64,000 nt of DNA from Desulfosporosinus sp. HMP52 (GCF_000765145.1 NZ_JMGA01000014.1:1-64000), one strand, 5' to 3'; counted from the first letter of the stretch, positions 17,900-26,904 are shown. Program-made: numbers and translations. The notes: generated from the letters alone by a model not told the origin.

Positions 17900-19024
17900 T
17901 TAATCAATATCTTTAACACTTAGATTAGGTACGGGTTGAAATAGTTTTACCGGTCTTCCCACTGTTCCGTATTTTAACTCTGTTGTCAAAGCACCATGTT
18001 GTTCCAGAAACTCTAAGTATCTCCGAACAGTTACTCTTGTTAGGTTTACCCCTTCGGCGACGTTTTCAGCAGATACCAGTTCCCTTGTCTCGCACATAAA
18101 TGAAAGGATTTGCATTAAAGTGAGTTGATTTAATCCCTTAGGTAAGCTTTGTTGATCAAATTTCCAGCTATTCTTTGGATCTTCAGTCATATTTAGCGCA
18201 GAAGGAGCTTTATCAACTTGTAAGTCCCTAGACATGGTGGCTTTACTCATTTCATCTGCGATATCCCCTAGTCTTTCAACCATTTGGTTAAAGGCAACCG
18301 CCAGATCTCCAATCTCTTTGGGGCCGGTGATATCAACTTTCTCGGCAGCGTGTCCGGTAGCCACATCACGTGTGGCGAGGGTTATGTCTCGGAGTGGGTT
18401 AATGATTACTTTTTGAATAAAGAACCAAGTTGATAAGGCCACAATTAAAGTAATTCCTAAGCCAAACCCTGCTAACAGAATTAACGAATTAACAATGAAA
18501 GCTTGAGTATAGTTTTTTGAAATACCAACATAAAATATCCCAATAATATCACCATTGCTATCACGAATAGGTTCATAGGCCGTTTGATAAAGCTGACCAA
18601 CGACATTCGCTTCACCCAGGTAGATCTGCCCATCTTTCAAGACAGTCTGCGCCACTGCATCGGATACTTTTGTCCCTATTGCTCTCTCACCGTTGGTACT
18701 GCGCACAGTTGTAGCAACTCGAGTATCGCCGAGAAATAAAGTCACGGTGTCACCGGTTAGTTCTGCTAAATAATCGACAAGTTCTGTTTGATGGGATATT
18801 TGAGTATCACCTTTGTACAGAAGTCCCTCTTTTACTTGCCAAGAACCTGGGGTCTTTAAATCGATAATTTCCATGCATGTTGTTAAATCAGTTTTAGCTT
18901 TGACGATAGCCGCATCCACTGCTCGATGCTTCAAATGCCAACCTAATCCGAAAATCAAGCTCGTCGCGAGGACAATTAGCGACCCCAGCATGAGTATAAG
19001 AATTTGATGTTTTAGTGAGTGCAA
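17900..19024 (-). CDS. membrane-bound one-component regulator: sCache, HAMP and HTH domains
   Basis: 374 residues. Membrane helix 1 (about 8-27), an extracytoplasmic single-Cache domain (about 30-170, with PGSWQVKEGLLYKGDT, GDTVTLFLGDTRVATTV, GTKVSDAVA and AYEPIRD typical of sCache_3), helix 2 (about 178-202), a HAMP domain (about 203-257), then a C-terminal winged-helix (about 300-365, SAENVAEGVNLTRVTVRRYLEFL and YGTVGRP). That HTH is the type normally found in CitB/DcuR response regulators. There is no kinase or MCP domain, so sensing and DNA binding are in one protein. Its position directly upstream of fdnG suggests it controls formate dehydrogenase. Confidence 0.8.
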   Translation of the reverse strand: MHSLKHQILILMLGSLIVLATSLIFGLGWHLKHRAVDAAIVKAKTDLTTCMEIIDLKTPGSWQVKEGLLYKGDTQISHQTELVDYLAELTGDTVTLFLGDTRVATTVRSTNGERAIGTKVSDAVAQTVLKDGQIYLGEANVVGQLYQTAYEPIRDSNGDIIGIFYVGISKNYTQAFIVNSLILLAGFGLGITLIVALSTWFFIQKVIINPLRDITLATRDVATGHAAEKVDITGPKEIGDLAVAFNQMVERLGDIADEMSKATMSRDLQVDKAPSALNMTEDPKNSWKFDQQSLPKGLNQLTLMQILSFMCETRELVSAENVAEGVNLTRVTVRRYLEFLEQHGALTTELKYGTVGRPVKLFQPVPNLSVKDID

Positions 19025-19191
19025 AGAAACACCTCCTCGGAGATAAATATACTTTCATTCAATTCGGGATCTATCCAATAAAAACCTCTCTACCTAGTAA
19101 CTAATTTATTTTTATTCCATAACTGGAAGGATTTTACCTTTATCGCGTTGAACTTATTTGAAAATCAGTCCGGGTTTAGGAGGAAGTAAAG

Positions 19192-19647
19192 ATGTCCTTA
19201 TTTCGGATGCTCTATGATATTCTGAGTCAAAACGGTTGGGAGTTTGATTTTGACAATAAAAACGAAATCATTCGGCTGGAGATTCGAGGCATAAATACAG
19301 ATTTTAACGCTTTCCTTTTTGTAGACGAGGAGCAAGAATCACTGCTATGCAATACACATATTAACCAAAAAATCCCTCCTTCTAAACGGCTTGAAGTATG
19401 TGATTTCATGAGTAGGGTTAATTACGAGTTAGTCAATGGCAACTTTGAAATGGACATGGATAACGGTGAGATAAGGTACCGTACATACCTAGATCTTGCT
19501 GACGCCAAACCCTCTCAAGATCAAATACTAAATGTTGTCTGGAACGGGGTACTAGGATTTGATACCTATTACCCAGGCTTAATGAAGCTGGTATATGGGG
19601 ATTACAGTGCGGAAGAAGCCGTCGCTTTTTGCACTGAGGATAGTTAA
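19192..19647 (+). CDS. YbjN-like protein
   Basis: 151 residues, acidic, soluble. The pattern of one amphipathic helix, a strand-rich middle (LRLEIRGINTDFNAFLFVDEE) and a second helix-strand half resembles YbjN / type III secretion chaperone-like folds, which act in protein binding or regulation. AGGAGG precedes the ATG by 7 nt. Monocistronic, ended by a strong terminator. No specific role can be assigned. Confidence 0.6.
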   Translation: MSLFRMLYDILSQNGWEFDFDNKNEIIRLEIRGINTDFNAFLFVDEEQESLLCNTHINQKIPPSKRLEVCDFMSRVNYELVNGNFEMDMDNGEIRYRTYLDLADAKPSQDQILNVVWNGVLGFDTYYPGLMKLVYGDYSAEEAVAFCTEDS

Positions 19648-19654
19648 TATTATT

Positions 19655-19710
19655 AAAAGGGTTGTCTCATAATGAATGTCTGAAAACATTCATTATAAGA
19701 CAACCCTTTT
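19655..19710 (+). terminator. bidirectional terminator
   Basis: Near-perfect 25-bp inverted repeat, AAAAGGGTTGTCT... / ...AGACAACCCTTTT, with a 6-nt loop, between two convergent genes. The A/T ends supply a U-tract in either direction. Confidence 0.85.
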
Positions 19711-19727
19711 AATGTTTATAACCTAAG

Positions 19728-20378
19728 CTACTCAGCCATGGGCATAATATAGATCAGAATCATTATGTAATGAACAATACTTCCTGCCCCAATGAATATA
19801 TGAAATATCTCATGGAAACCAAAACGTTTCGGAAAGAAGTCAAAAATCTTAGTTGCATATATAATGGCCCCAACGGTATAGGTGACTCCACCTACCGCCA
19901 TGAGAATAATTGCACCCATGGGCAAATTCTTAACAAGCTGTAGGAAAGGAACTAAAGCTATCCAGCCAAGTGACACATAAAAGGCTGAAGATACATAACG
20001 GGGCGCATGAATAAACCAAATTTTTAATAACATCCCTATAATCGCCAGAGCCCAAACCACAGTTAGCATCGCCCAACGCCATGCCCCTTCCAATCCATAA
20101 TAAAACACTGGTGTATAAGAACCGGCAATTAATAAATAAATCGCAATATGATCCACCTTTTTAAGGAGAAGTTCTTTCTGGGGAGTTGTTCTTACCCAAT
20201 GGTAAAGTGAGCTGGCACCATAGAGCAAGATCATACTAACTCCATATACCGTCATTGTAATGAGCTTTGAAATATTATTTTTACTTAGGATAATAAGAAA
20301 CACTAGTCCCACGATTGCAGCCATAAACAATACAAAATGTGTCCAAGTGTTAACTGGTTCCTTCATCTTTAAAAACAT
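19728..20378 (-). CDS. hemolysin III family (TrhA/YqfA) membrane protein
   Basis: 217 residues from ATG 20378, chosen because GGGGAGG lies 8 nt upstream; the open frame extends another 59 non-homologous codons. Seven membrane helices. Family signatures: EPVNTWTHFVLF (N-terminal E-x-x-N-x-x-TH), GASSLYHW and KKVDHIAIYLLIAGSYTP, RFGFHEIFHIFI. The conserved Ser, His, Asp and two C-terminal His are those of the PAQR/hemolysin III metal site. Role in bacteria is uncertain (membrane homeostasis is suggested). Confidence 0.88.
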   Translation of the reverse strand: MFLKMKEPVNTWTHFVLFMAAIVGLVFLIILSKNNISKLITMTVYGVSMILLYGASSLYHWVRTTPQKELLLKKVDHIAIYLLIAGSYTPVFYYGLEGAWRWAMLTVVWALAIIGMLLKIWFIHAPRYVSSAFYVSLGWIALVPFLQLVKNLPMGAIILMAVGGVTYTVGAIIYATKIFDFFPKRFGFHEIFHIFIGAGSIVHYIMILIYIMPMAE

Positions 20379-20578
20379 CTGAAAGCCTCCCCTAAGTCTA
20401 AGTAATTTAATTCTAAACCTTACAATCCATAAAATCAATAACAATTCGGCTCCCGAACCAAAAGGAAAGCCTTTTATATTGTAGCAATAATTACCTGAGT
20501 AAGAAAATCGATAAATCACATAATAAGAATGTTCCAGTACACAAACACAAAACACAATTTTAAAGGAGGGTACCTATC

Positions 20579-20785
20579 ATGGCAGGAGAAAGAAACAGTA
20601 ATCAACCAGCAGCTAAAGGCGCTTCACAACAATTGGATCAGTTCAAATATGAAGTGGCAAATGAAATGGGCCTTCAATTAGGCGGTGACCGTACCAGTCG
20701 CGAAAACGGTTCTGTCGGCGGTATGATGACCAAACGTATGATTCAGTTTGCTGAGGAACATCTTAAAGGCGGAAGCAAAATCTAA
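20579..20785 (+). CDS. alpha/beta-type small acid-soluble spore protein
   Basis: 68 residues. LDQFKYEVANEMGL contains the FKYEVANE-type germination-protease recognition region, and GDRTSRENGSVGGMMTKRMIQFAE matches the conserved second half of DNA-binding SASPs. These coat spore DNA and protect it from UV and hydrolysis, and are degraded by GPR at germination. Strong AAAGGAGGG ribosome binding site; single gene with a terminator. Confidence 0.95.
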   Translation: MAGERNSNQPAAKGASQQLDQFKYEVANEMGLQLGGDRTSRENGSVGGMMTKRMIQFAEEHLKGGSKI

Positions 20786-20810
20786 CTTCAAATAATGTTG
20801 TTAGTACTTA

Positions 20811-20836
20811 AGAAGGATATCGAAAGATATCCTTCT
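20811..20836 (+). terminator. terminator of SASP gene
   Basis: AGAAGGATATC-4-GATATCCTTCT hairpin, 25 bp after the stop, followed by TACTATTTATTT. Confidence 0.7.
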
Positions 20837-20972
20837 TACTATTTATTTAAGGCATAGTATTAGCTTTATAAAACTAAAAAATTCTTCTAACTCTTATACA
20901 TACTAACTTTCACATACCAAACTAATAGAATAGAAATAAATCTGATTAAATATAAAAGGAGCTTTAAAGCTC

Positions 20973-21170
20973 CTATTTAATCGTTCCATCTGTTTCCTCA
21001 AGGAATTTTTTCTTTGAAGCCAAGTGCTCTTTAACATCTTTAATTTGATGAGCACTTAACTCTTCAGCATTCTCTAATAGAAACTCTTCATTCTTATGAA
21101 TGTTGCGGAGAGTTAATTCGATCTTTTTCAATTCCTCATTTTTATACTTGTTGCCATCATTTCTTGGCAT
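20973..21170 (-). CDS. small helical charged protein, possibly Tlp-like spore protein
   Basis: 65 residues, almost entirely charged helix (NEELKKIELTLRNIHKNEEF). GAGGTGATG precedes the ATG. The alternating N-x-E-x-L, T-x-x-N-I and KK-x-F-x-E-E spacing recalls the small acid-soluble spore protein Tlp, and the divergent neighbour is a SASP, but similarity is weak and I would not assert it. Confidence 0.5.
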   Translation of the reverse strand: MPRNDGNKYKNEELKKIELTLRNIHKNEEFLLENAEELSAHQIKDVKEHLASKKKFLEETDGTIK

Positions 21171-21295
21171 TGTTTCATCACCTCAGTAAATAGTTTATCC
21201 AAAGATAAGGTATTCATCCGAGATAATAATTTCCGAAGTTAAGGAATTAGTTATTCTTCGACTTTTTTGATTTTGTAAAGCGAGCGAGCAGACAA

Positions 21296-21358
21296 GCGCT
21301 CCTTCAGTCAGTTTGTTGGGAGTAAAGTAGAACTTTAGGGGTGCTCAGGTTAGCCTTG
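21296..21358 (+). other. intergenic motif, copy A (similar to 48391-48446)
   Basis: Within a gene-free stretch, this segment shares in order TCAG-CAGTTTG-TTGG-AAAGTA-TTAGG-CAG-GCC with 48391-48446, with small gaps. It also holds local complementarity (CTCC near 21299 with GGGAG near 21318). Unknown: could be a small structured RNA or a decayed repeat. Confidence 0.3.
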
Positions 21359-21452
21359 TGGAAATCTTACTCGTGCTAGGCATTTTTATTATCTGATGGT
21401 GCCGCCTTAGCAGCAGCATGAATGGTATCCAGTGCACATGCCGGCGAATACC

Positions 21453-21477
21453 AAAGGGGCCGCTTAACGGCCCCTTT
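21453..21477 (-). terminator. terminator of copper operon
   Basis: AAAGGGGCCG-5-CGGCCCCTTT hairpin just beyond the copZ stop on the minus strand. Confidence 0.75.
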
Positions 21478-21481
21478 CAAC

Positions 21482-21682
21482 TTATTCAACGACGGTATAC
21501 CCAGCATCTACGATTGCTTTCACGAGATCCTCGCGCTTAGCCTCACCAGTTACGACCGCTTCCTTAGCCGCAAGATCAACTTTTACGCTTTCTACACCAC
21601 TCACTGCCTGTAAAGCTTTTTCTGCTCTCATTTTACAGTGGTTACAGGTCATCCCTTCAACCCTCAGAATAGTTTGACTCAT
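21482..21682 (-). CDS. copZ: copper chaperone CopZ
   Basis: 66 residues, one heavy-metal-associated domain: GMTCNHCKMRAEKAL near the N-terminus supplies the Cu(I) CxxC pair, and the usual beta-alpha-beta continuation follows (VKVDLAAKEAVVTG). ATG 21682 has GAGGTG 6 nt upstream; three codons further out is an alternative. Delivers Cu(I) to CopA. Last gene of csoR-copA-copZ. Confidence 0.93.
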   Translation of the reverse strand: MSQTILRVEGMTCNHCKMRAEKALQAVSGVESVKVDLAAKEAVVTGEAKREDLVKAIVDAGYTVVE

Positions 21683-21823
21683 CCTTATCACCTCGCTTAT
21701 TCAGAAGTCAGAGTTCAGATGAAATCTGACTCGGACAGAATTATGGGAATATCCTTTAAGGCCCGCAAATGACTGGTTCGGCAACTCACAAGCCGAAAAG
21801 GAAACTTAAACATTGTCTTCTAT

Positions 21824-24565
21824 CTAACCCTCTAGTTGACGATCAAACCGTCTTAAAAGAATAGAACTTGTCACTACTGAAACCGAGGAAAAGGCCATTG
21901 CCAGTCCAGCCCATTCAGGAGGCAGAAGCTCACCGGTAATCGGATAAAGGACACCTGCGGCAATGGGAATACCGATGACATTGTAGATTAAAGCCCAGAA
22001 AAGGTTTTGCTTTATCTTGGTTAGAGTTTTTCGCCCTAAACGAATTGCTCTCTCCACATCCAGCAGGTCATTGCGGACTAAGACTACATCCCCGGTTTCC
22101 TTGGCAACATCAGTTCCTGAGCCAATGGCTATCCCGATATCAGCTTGGGCAAGGGCTGGAGCGTCATTAATCCCATCCCCCACCATGGCCACTTTATAAC
22201 CTTGATCCTGATACTTCTTAATAATACTGATCTTATCTTGGGGCAAAATTTCAGCAATAACTTCATCGATCCCCACCTGTTCACCAACCACATTAGCGAC
22301 TTTTTTATTGTCCCCGGTAATCATAAAGGTCTTTAAACCTAAGTTATGCAAACGCTTAATAGCTTCAATAGTGCTTTCTTTAATGACATCGGCTAAAGCT
22401 ATAAGACCTATAACTTTACCATCAAGGGCAATAAAGCTTGTGGTTCGGCCGGATTCCGCCAAACGCCTAAAGTCTTGCTCCGATTCACCAATATCCACAC
22501 CTTGTAAATTCATCAATTTAATATTCCCAATCAGTAAGGTTTTCCCTTGATAAGAACAAGTTACTCCATAGCCAGCCTCTTCCCGATAATTCTCGACATT
22601 TTCAATTTTTAGATCTTCCAGCTTACTCTTAGCTACAACAGCCTGAGCCAAGGGATGAATTGAGGGGTTTTCACCAGCAGCTGCAATCCTAAGAATATCT
22701 TGTACTGAGAAATCCCCATAGGGCACAATATCTGTCACTTCCGGAGTACCCTTAGTTAATGTTCCTGTTTTATCAAAACCAATAGCCTGCAGCTTGGCAA
22801 TTCCTTCGAGAACTGCCGCGGTTTTGAACAAGATACCTCGGTTTAATCCTACTCCGCTCCCAACCATAATGGCCGTAGGAGTCGCCAGGCCTAATGCGCA
22901 GGGGCAAGCAATTACTAAGACAGCTATGGCAGCGGTAAAGGCAAAGACAAAGGTACTATGGAAAACTACATACCAAATTGCAAAGGTAAGGATTGATAAG
23001 CCAACCACAGCCGGGACAAAGTAGTTGGATATAACATCAGCAAGCCTCTGAATCGGTGGCTTAACCCCTTGGGCATCTTCTACCATTCTAATAATTCCGG
23101 AAAGAACCGTGTCCTTACCTGTTTTAGTTGTTCTAACCTTAATACTTCCCGATCGATTAATTGTTGCCCCAATCACCTGGTCTCCAACACTTTTGTCAAT
23201 GGGAATAGATTCTCCGGTCAGCATTGACTCGTCAATACTTGCTTGGCCCTCAATTATTTCACCATCAAGGGGTATTCTTTCTCCCGATTTCACTATAGTG
23301 ATATCTCCGATTTTTAAATCCGAAGCCGACACTTCTTTAACCACGCCATCCACCCATAAATGGGCTTTATCTGCCTGGAGCTCTAACAGTTTTTTCAGAG
23401 CCTGTCCAGCCCTGCCCTTAGCCTTCGCTTCAAGATATTTTCCAAAGCGAACAAAGGTAATCAACAAGGCAGAGGTATCAAAAAAGTTGGGGCCTTCGAA
23501 GAAAACAGCAGGGATAAACATATGAATTGTGGTCATCAAACTATATCCGTAAGCAGCAGTAATCCCAATCGCCACTAAAACGTCCATATTAGCTGAGCGA
23601 TTCTTTAAAGCATGGTAGGCCCCCCGATAAAATGTCCAACCGGCAGTAAACTGAACCACTGTCGCCAAAATGAGCATAGTATACATGATTGGTCTGGACA
23701 TTGGCAAGAACATCAGCGGCATAATCGGCAAGGAAAGAATTGCACTAAAGATTAGCCAATTACGCTGCCTGAGGGCAGTGCGATCATCTTGATTCTCATC
23801 CATATTCTCGACAGGCGTATATCCGGCATCCCGTACCTGGGCAAAGATTTCTTTCATAGTTACTGCACTGGAATCGAACTCTACCGTCACTGTTTCACTT
23901 GCCAAGTTGACAGCCACACTGTGGACACCATTGGTACCCTTGAGTTTTTTTTCGATTGCCAAGGCGCAGTTGGCACAGGTCATACCGCTCACTTTAAATT
24001 GTTGTTTTCCTTCATCTGCACTTTGAGCACTATACCCCAGATCTTTGATCTTTGCTAGAAGATCATCGTCTTTAAACACCTTAGAATCCGTTTCTACCGT
24101 TAGCTTTTCCGAGGCAAAATTAACTGCAGCTGATTTTACTCCTGGTAAATTCCGCAGACCCTTTTCAATCGTTAAAGCACAATTCGCACAAGTCATCCCC
24201 GTTATTCTAAACTTGAGCTTTGAATCTATAATCGAAGACTCACCCTTAGTCTCCTCAGACTCCTTCTGTTCATCATCCCTCACAGAGTTGCCTGGCTTTA
24301 CTTCCTCTAAGTCCTCCAGCTCTGCCTGTTCAACGGCCAGTGGTTCTAAAGAATAACCGCCTTCCTCAATCTCCTTCCGAACCTCCGCCAAATTGACCTG
24401 ACCGGGGTCCCAGGTAAAAGTGGCCTTGGAGTCTGCTAAAGAGACCTGAACCTGTTCCACACTTGGATATTTTTCCAGAATCTTCGTGACATGATTGACG
24501 CAATGCTGACAGCTCATGCCATATATCTTAATTTCTTTACGTTCTCGGTTTGCTTGTTCCATCAT
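21824..24565 (-). CDS. copA: copper-exporting P1B-type ATPase with three HMA domains
   Basis: 913 residues, long for CopA because it has three N-terminal metal-binding domains: GMSCQHC (about residue 16), GMTCANC (about 121) and GMTCANC (about 195). Then eight membrane helices with the Cu(I)-site CPCALGLATPTAIMVG, the phosphorylation loop DKTGTLTKG, the nucleotide-binding HP (PSIHPLAQAV) and GDGINDAPALAQAD. The CPC motif followed by ALGLATP is the Cu(I)-type signature. Pumps Cu(I) out of the cytoplasm. Transcribed after csoR. Confidence 0.96.
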   Translation of the reverse strand: MMEQANRERKEIKIYGMSCQHCVNHVTKILEKYPSVEQVQVSLADSKATFTWDPGQVNLAEVRKEIEEGGYSLEPLAVEQAELEDLEEVKPGNSVRDDEQKESEETKGESSIIDSKLKFRITGMTCANCALTIEKGLRNLPGVKSAAVNFASEKLTVETDSKVFKDDDLLAKIKDLGYSAQSADEGKQQFKVSGMTCANCALAIEKKLKGTNGVHSVAVNLASETVTVEFDSSAVTMKEIFAQVRDAGYTPVENMDENQDDRTALRQRNWLIFSAILSLPIMPLMFLPMSRPIMYTMLILATVVQFTAGWTFYRGAYHALKNRSANMDVLVAIGITAAYGYSLMTTIHMFIPAVFFEGPNFFDTSALLITFVRFGKYLEAKAKGRAGQALKKLLELQADKAHLWVDGVVKEVSASDLKIGDITIVKSGERIPLDGEIIEGQASIDESMLTGESIPIDKSVGDQVIGATINRSGSIKVRTTKTGKDTVLSGIIRMVEDAQGVKPPIQRLADVISNYFVPAVVGLSILTFAIWYVVFHSTFVFAFTAAIAVLVIACPCALGLATPTAIMVGSGVGLNRGILFKTAAVLEGIAKLQAIGFDKTGTLTKGTPEVTDIVPYGDFSVQDILRIAAAGENPSIHPLAQAVVAKSKLEDLKIENVENYREEAGYGVTCSYQGKTLLIGNIKLMNLQGVDIGESEQDFRRLAESGRTTSFIALDGKVIGLIALADVIKESTIEAIKRLHNLGLKTFMITGDNKKVANVVGEQVGIDEVIAEILPQDKISIIKKYQDQGYKVAMVGDGINDAPALAQADIGIAIGSGTDVAKETGDVVLVRNDLLDVERAIRLGRKTLTKIKQNLFWALIYNVIGIPIAAGVLYPITGELLPPEWAGLAMAFSSVSVVTSSILLRRFDRQLEG

Positions 24566-24591
24566 TTATATCCCCCAAACATAGTCCACTT

Positions 24592-24942
24592 CTAACGCAT
24601 CATGCGAAAGATCGTCTTTAGGACTTCATCAACAACTTGATCATCATTCCCTTGTAATCTTTCTTTGACGCATGATTTCATATGCCTTTCCAGAAGTAAG
24701 CGAGACGCTCCATCTAGAGCGGATTGAGCAGAGGAGATTTGATTTAAGATATCATCACAATAAACCTGCCGCTCTATCATCCCTTTAATGCCACGAATTT
24801 GCCCTTCAATACGGTTCATTCGCGTTACAAGTTCTTTAATTGTCTTATCATCATGATGACTCCTTCGCTCTCCTTGTCCTTGCCCCTGTGAATCACCACC
24901 GCAAACTGAACAGGTCTGGGTCTGCTTATCATTAAAATCCAT
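24592..24942 (-). CDS. csoR: CsoR-family copper-sensing repressor
   Basis: 116 residues, all-helical DUF156 family. RMNRIEGQIRGIKGMIE is the conserved DNA-binding region, and the metal ligands of CsoR are in place: Cys in VYCDDIL and His plus Cys in ERHMKSC. An N-terminal extension contains an extra CxxC (CSVCGG), which is not part of the usual sensor site. Cu(I) binding releases it from DNA. First gene of the copper operon, autoregulated through the site upstream. Confidence 0.92.
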   Translation of the reverse strand: MDFNDKQTQTCSVCGGDSQGQGQGERRSHHDDKTIKELVTRMNRIEGQIRGIKGMIERQVYCDDILNQISSAQSALDGASRLLLERHMKSCVKERLQGNDDQVVDEVLKTIFRMMR

Positions 24943-24962
24943 TTAAATCACCTCTAATCAAC

Positions 24963-24991
24963 ATAGTATACCCCCCTACCCCTTATGTCAA
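24963..24991 (-). promoter_or_regulatory. csoR-copA-copZ promoter with CsoR operator in the spacer
   Basis: Minus strand TTGACA (24991-24986), 17-bp spacer, TACTAT (24968-24963). The spacer reads TAAGGGGTAGGGGGGTA, a G-tract followed by TA, the form of known CsoR operators (G-tract pseudo-palindromes). CsoR bound here would block polymerase; Cu(I) would relieve it. Confidence 0.8.
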
Positions 24992-25053
24992 GTTCTTGTT
25001 TCTTACTGCTTAACAATTATCCCTTAGTATTCCTAAATAGTCCTATGTTATCC

Positions 25054-25099
25054 TGAGCCATCATTTGAACAGACTGGGTTCAACTCAAATGATGGCTCA
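25054..25099. repeat. perfect 15-bp inverted repeat between hutH and csoR
   Basis: TGAGCCATCATTTGA (25054-25068) and its exact complement (25085-25099) flank a 16-nt loop; flanking GTTATC/GATAAC extend the symmetry. There is no T-run in either direction, so it is not a classic terminator. It lies between the 3' end of hutH and the csoR promoter. Confidence 0.6.
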
Positions 25100-25118
25100 C
25101 AGATAACAAACAATCAGA

Positions 25119-25152
25119 CACCCTCTTCAGCAATTAAAGTAGGTGCCTGATA
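25119..25152 (-). terminator. possible weak terminator after hutH
   Basis: CAGACACC and GGTGCCTG pair with one mismatch across about 18 nt, a few bases beyond the hutH stop. The stretch beyond is only moderately T-rich, so termination here is uncertain. Confidence 0.35.
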
Positions 25153-25169
25153 TTTTCTCGGAAGCTATT

Positions 25170-26738
25170 TTAAGCTAATGGAATTCCCTTACGATCCAAT
25201 TCAAATTTAACAGCATTAGCAAGTTTACCGGATATCACCAGTTCTTTGGCCAGATTAATATCCATATACATAACCCGATCTTCTTTGAGGGTAGGTACCT
25301 TGGAACGCACCAGTCGATAAGCACTCTCACTTCCCTTGCCAAGACTTAAGTTTTCTTTGCCCGATCTCAGATCCAGGCCTTGACAGGCTGCTAATAACTC
25401 CATTCCCAGCACATGCCCTGTGTTTTCAATGATACTGCGAGCCTTGCGGGCGGCGATTGTCCCCATACTCACATGGTCTTCTTGATTAGCAGAGGAAGGG
25501 ATGGAGTCTACACTTGCTGGATGAGCTAAAACCTTATTCTCGGAAACCAAAGAAGCGGCTGAATACTGCACAATCATAAAGCCTGAATTCAACCCTCCAT
25601 TAGGTGTCAGAAATGCCGGCAACCCGCTTAGGCTGGGATTAACTAAACGCTCTAAACGCCGTTCCGAAATATTAGCCAGCTCCGCCATGGCAATTCCCAG
25701 AAAATCCATGGCTAAGGCAATGGGCTGACCGTGGAAATTCCCCCCGGACAGCACGGAATCTTGATCAGGGAAAATTAAAGGGTTATCAGTAGCGGAGTTG
25801 ATTTCTGTTTCTACAACCTTTTTAACGTAGGCAACCGCATCCCCCGAGGGACCATGGACTTGGGAAATGCAGCGCAGAGCGTAGGCATCTTGCACTCGGG
25901 GATGATGTTCATCAGCAAGGAAAGTACTGCCTTCCGTAAGCTGGCGTATTTTTTTCGCTGTCTCAATTTGCCCAGGATGAGGACGGACGGCATGGATTTT
26001 GGGATCAAAGGCTGCCAAAATCCCTTCTAAGGCTTCGAGAGTCAAAGCTGAGGTAATATTTGCTGATTCACATAAAATCTCAGCATCCCAGACCGCTAAA
26101 GCCGCTATGGCTGTCATTACCTGAGTGCCATTAATCAGGGCTAAACCTTCTTTGCCTTCCAAAACCACAGGTTCTATACCCGCTTGAGCCAAGGCATCCC
26201 GCCCACTCATCCGCCGTTCTTTATAAAAGGCTTCTCCTTCACCGAGCAAAACCAAAACCATATGGGACAACGGTGCCAAATCCCCACTTGCCCCAAGGGA
26301 TCCTTTCTCAGGGACGACGGGAACTATTCCTGCATTTAACACCTTAATTAAGGTCTGAAGAGTGGAGAGACGAATCCCGGAAAATCCTTTGGCTAAAGCA
26401 TTGGCCCGCAGCAGTAAAATTCCTCTTACGACTTCCGAGGCTAGAGGTTCTCCAACACCTGTTGCATGACTCATTATAAGATTACGTTGCAATGTTTTGG
26501 CATCCTCTTTGGAAATAAAAACATCACTAAACTTGCCGAAACCGGTAGTAATGCCATAAACGGTTTTATTACCTGCAATTAATTGATCTACGTATTCTCT
26601 GGATTTTACGACCTTTTCCTTAGCTGAGGGGTGTAATTCTACTTTAGCACCATAGCGTGCCACGGCAACCACTTGCTCTAAGGTCAGGTTTTCTCCATCC
26701 AAAGTAACTTTAGACTTTTCTGCTAATACTACGCTCAT
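25170..26738 (-). CDS. hutH: histidine ammonia-lyase
   Basis: 522 residues from ATG 26738, which has AAGGAGG 8 nt upstream (the open frame runs 21 codons further without a ribosome binding site). Deaminates L-histidine to urocanate. GASGDLAPLSH carries the Ala-Ser-Gly that cyclises to the MIO prosthetic group, and YGITTGFGKF and GNFHGQPIALAMD are family signatures. Second gene of the hut unit, controlled by HutP through the attenuator in the preceding spacer. The later hut genes are not adjacent. Confidence 0.96.
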   Translation of the reverse strand: MSVVLAEKSKVTLDGENLTLEQVVAVARYGAKVELHPSAKEKVVKSREYVDQLIAGNKTVYGITTGFGKFSDVFISKEDAKTLQRNLIMSHATGVGEPLASEVVRGILLLRANALAKGFSGIRLSTLQTLIKVLNAGIVPVVPEKGSLGASGDLAPLSHMVLVLLGEGEAFYKERRMSGRDALAQAGIEPVVLEGKEGLALINGTQVMTAIAALAVWDAEILCESANITSALTLEALEGILAAFDPKIHAVRPHPGQIETAKKIRQLTEGSTFLADEHHPRVQDAYALRCISQVHGPSGDAVAYVKKVVETEINSATDNPLIFPDQDSVLSGGNFHGQPIALAMDFLGIAMAELANISERRLERLVNPSLSGLPAFLTPNGGLNSGFMIVQYSAASLVSENKVLAHPASVDSIPSSANQEDHVSMGTIAARKARSIIENTGHVLGMELLAACQGLDLRSGKENLSLGKGSESAYRLVRSKVPTLKEDRVMYMDINLAKELVISGKLANAVKFELDRKGIPLA

Positions 26739-26904
26739 GTTTTTGTCCTCCTTATTAGAGTAAAGAAAACTTGGCTGGCGCTGAAGACACTGTCTTCGCA
26801 CGAATTAACCATCTTGCAGCCGCAGGCGCGGCAAGCAGCCTTAGTTGCCCTTATGTTTAGATAGTATAATAACAAAGTTTTATACTTTCTGGATTGTACA
26901 AAAA

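Noticed and set aside
21334-21365. TPP riboswitch suggested by TTTAGGGGTGCTCAGG
   Set aside because: The downstream CTGAGA and ACCTGATCTGG-type blocks are missing, and no thiamine gene follows.
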